Shown piece by piece: positions 62,206 to 64,000 of a stretch of DNA of 64,000 bases; position 1 is the stretch's first letter, and every line of letters starts with the position of its first letter. This DNA comes from Argyresthia goedartella (taxonomy: Eukaryota > Arthropoda > Insecta > Lepidoptera > Argyresthiidae). The notes below the pieces were generated by a model, which had not been told where the DNA came from, searched no databases, and worked only from the letters and a program-made list of their open reading frames with translations. The position numbers and the translations under genes were made by a program. The DNA is taken from assembly GCA_949825045.1 (NCBI GenBank), contig OX463807.1, positions 37,468,749 through 37,532,748 of the forward strand, given 5' to 3'.

Positions 62206-62698
62206 TTAATTTGTTCTTTTATTTATTTTATCTACACACGTATCATAAACCCTCTTTACTGCGTACAAAAACCGCACGTTACGATCAGCATAATGTTAAA
62301 CTACTTGGTAAAAACTCATTTCTTATCTGAAAAATTACACATTATGACCATAATGTGTTATTTTTCTTCATATTATGACATTCAAATTTCGAACGCCGAC
62401 CCCGCCTGCGTGCCGCCCCTAGTTTGTCTGTGAAGTTGGTACTACAGAACAAGCTAAACAACTGCAGAGCCACAATGCCGGTCAAACATGCGGTTCCTGA
62501 ACACATCAAAGAGAGCTTATGATATCATAAGCTCTACACTAGTTTATCTACACACATATGTGTGTAGATAAACTAGTGTATGTAACTGTACATAATTAGG
62601 CATTAAAACGCCTCGCCTTCGGCTCGTTTCATAAACCCACTCTCGAGTATTAATGCCCTCCATTATGTAGCAGTCACATAAACTACTATTAATCTATG
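62206..62698 (-). repeat. Dispersed repeat family R1, copy 3 (fullest)
   Basis: The complement matches copies at 205-495 and 7404-7640, from TAGTAGTTTATGTGACTG (right end) to GGGTTTATGATACGTGTGTAGATAAA (left end). It contains two abutting perfect palindromes (62512-62535 and 62535-62580) that the other copies lack. It follows directly on the old LINE. Confidence 0.75.
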
Positions 62699-63104
62699 TA
62701 ATTATTTTAATTTATATTATTTTGTTATTTTATATTGGATACTGTAGTCTGGAAATAAAAAATATTATTATTATTGTATCTACACAACCCCGATTTCATC
62801 ACTGATCACTGATGATCATCAAAATTCTTAGGTTACCTCCTGAAGTCCTAGAAAGCTGAGTATCTAAGCTAGAATTAGTACACAAACAACAAAAAAATCT
62901 AAAACTTGGAACTTTTTAGAGGATTGAATTAAGCGCGCGCAAAATGTGTGTGATGTGTATCCAAACATCGGGCTAAGAATGTTGTCAAATCGCGAGTGCG
63001 GTACATTAGAGGTCAGTGATACGTCGTTGGGTATCCCATTATATGCCACTGATCCCTAGACGACAAAGGTGGCTAGATGTCAACTTGAACCGCAACGAAG
63101 TGTC
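62699..63104. other. Non-coding gap with possible LINE tail
   Basis: GGAAATAAAAAATATTATTATTATTG at about 62750-62776 looks like a plus-strand retroposon 3' end with an (ATT)n tail. The rest shows nothing recognisable. Confidence 0.35.
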
Positions 63105-63530
63105 AAGAGTAAAACAAAAACGGTCAAGTGCGAGTCGGACTCGCGCACGAAGGTTTCCGTACCAAAGTACAATGGTAGGATTGGTGTGGCGTGAATAGTT
63201 TGGATTTTACATAGCAAAATGTCGTTTACAAAGTTATTGGTTCGGCTACTTTCACACTCCGTGTACGTAACCAGGTGCAATTCATAAGTTTGTATTTTTA
63301 TTGAAAGAATTGTTGAATGGGAGCCCCCTTAAATATTTATTTTATTCTGTTTTTTAGTATTTGTTGTTGTAGCGGCAACATAAATACATAACCTGTGAAA
63401 AATTCATCTGGCTAACTATCACGGTTCTTGAGATACAGCCTGGTGACAGACGGACGGACGGACAGCGGAGGCTTAGTAATAGGGTACCGTTGGCACCCTT
63501 CGGGTACGGAACCCTAAAAATGACAATGCT
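63105..63530 (-). repeat. GGGTTCCGTACC dispersed repeat, copy 2
   Basis: CGGTCAAGTGCGAGTCGGAC, CTCGCGCACGAAGG and ACCAGGTGCAATTCATAAG lead to a GACGGACGGACGG run and CCCTTCGGGTACGGAACCCT. It is the complement of the 24300-24705 copy with several substitutions. Confidence 0.85.
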
Positions 63531-63644
63531 GAATCCCGTTCCACAAACATATATAACGAATCGGAAAATAGGGAAGGATAAAGAGTGGGCTATGAAAAAG
63601 GCGCCTCTGATGTGCAAGAATTACACCCCAAGAAAGAAAGACAA

Positions 63645-64000
63645 AATGAAAAAAAAACCGGTCAAGTGCGAGTCTAAATCGCGCACGAAGGGTTCCGTAC
63701 CACCGTTCAATGGAAGCGATGGTGTGGAGTGAATAGTTTGGATTTTACACAGCAAAATATTGTTTACAAAGTTATTGGTGCGGTTACTTTCACACTCCAT
63801 GTACGTAACCAGGTGCATCCATAAGTTTGTATGTGGTATTGTTGTATGGGAGCCCCCTTAAATATTTATTTTATCCTGTTTATTAGTATTTGTTGTTATA
63901 GCGGCAACAGAAATACATAATCTGTGAAAATTTCAACTCTCTAGCTAGCTAGGTTCTTGAGATACAGCCTGGTGACAGACGGACGGACGGACGGACGGAC
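63645..64000 (-). repeat. GGGTTCCGTACC dispersed repeat, copy 3 (cut by window end)
   Basis: ACCGGTCAAGTGCGAGTCTAA, then CGCGCACGAAGGGTTCCGTACC, continues to a (GACG)n run at the window edge. It lies about 115 bp after copy 2 in the same orientation and is closer in sequence to copy 1 (24300-24705). Confidence 0.85.

Overview
This window is animal nuclear DNA, most likely from a moth or butterfly. The sequence shows long non-coding stretches, short exons with GT/AG borders, few host genes and a very dense load of transposable elements. LINE 3' ends carry AATAAA plus 5-6 bp tandem tails, and several dispersed repeats (the GGGTTCCGTACC family, the GCCCGGATACGAG family, the TCACGCCTTTT family) are ones I associate with Lepidoptera. 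No rRNA, tRNA or CRISPR was recognised. The species call is an inference.

Host content is small: a candidate acidic-tailed terminal exon (1288-1424, +); an intron-less 493-codon gene on the minus strand (11797-13278) whose N-terminus matches part of the NRF1 DNA-binding domain, with a zinc finger and a SUMO-interaction-like motif; a CpG-rich possible promoter/first exon (about 27.9-28.35 kb); and two short plus-strand exon candidates (38354-38406 and 57458-57592) whose phases fit each other, the second resembling the start of a TBC (Rab-GAP) domain. Much of the right half may therefore be intron.

Layout: 0-8 kb holds dispersed repeats, a 33-bp minisatellite and LINE fragments. 8.8-10.6 kb is a minus-strand LINE. 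11.8-13.6 kb is the NRF1-like gene. 16.4-24.2 kb is a Ty1/copia element with matching LTRs and a 5-bp target duplication, invaded by a nearly complete two-ORF LINE (19470-23404). 29.35-35.62 kb is a BEL/Pao element with about 99% identical LTRs, inserted into the 3' part of an intron-containing IS630/Tc1/mariner-type transposase gene (29189-37042, minus). 38.8-39.4 kb is a piggyBac remnant. 40.3-43.1 kb is a minus-strand LINE. 44-56.7 kb is one LINE with an FP-domain ORF1, cut by a hAT element (44602-50418) that itself contains a mariner element with an intact transposase and 440-bp terminal repeats (44897-47251), and cut again by a second LINE (53291-56006) and a pair of MITEs. 58-62.2 kb is an old LINE interrupted by an unusual reverse-transcriptase relic and another LINE remnant. 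62.2-64 kb holds dispersed repeats.

The genes do not form a pathway; the story is successive waves of transposition. The most informative features are an intact DD41D-type mariner, an intron-bearing transposase with a very wide catalytic spacing, and three snap-back palindromes. One of these (62512-62580) looks like a hairpin-opened double-strand break with long P-nucleotide tracts.
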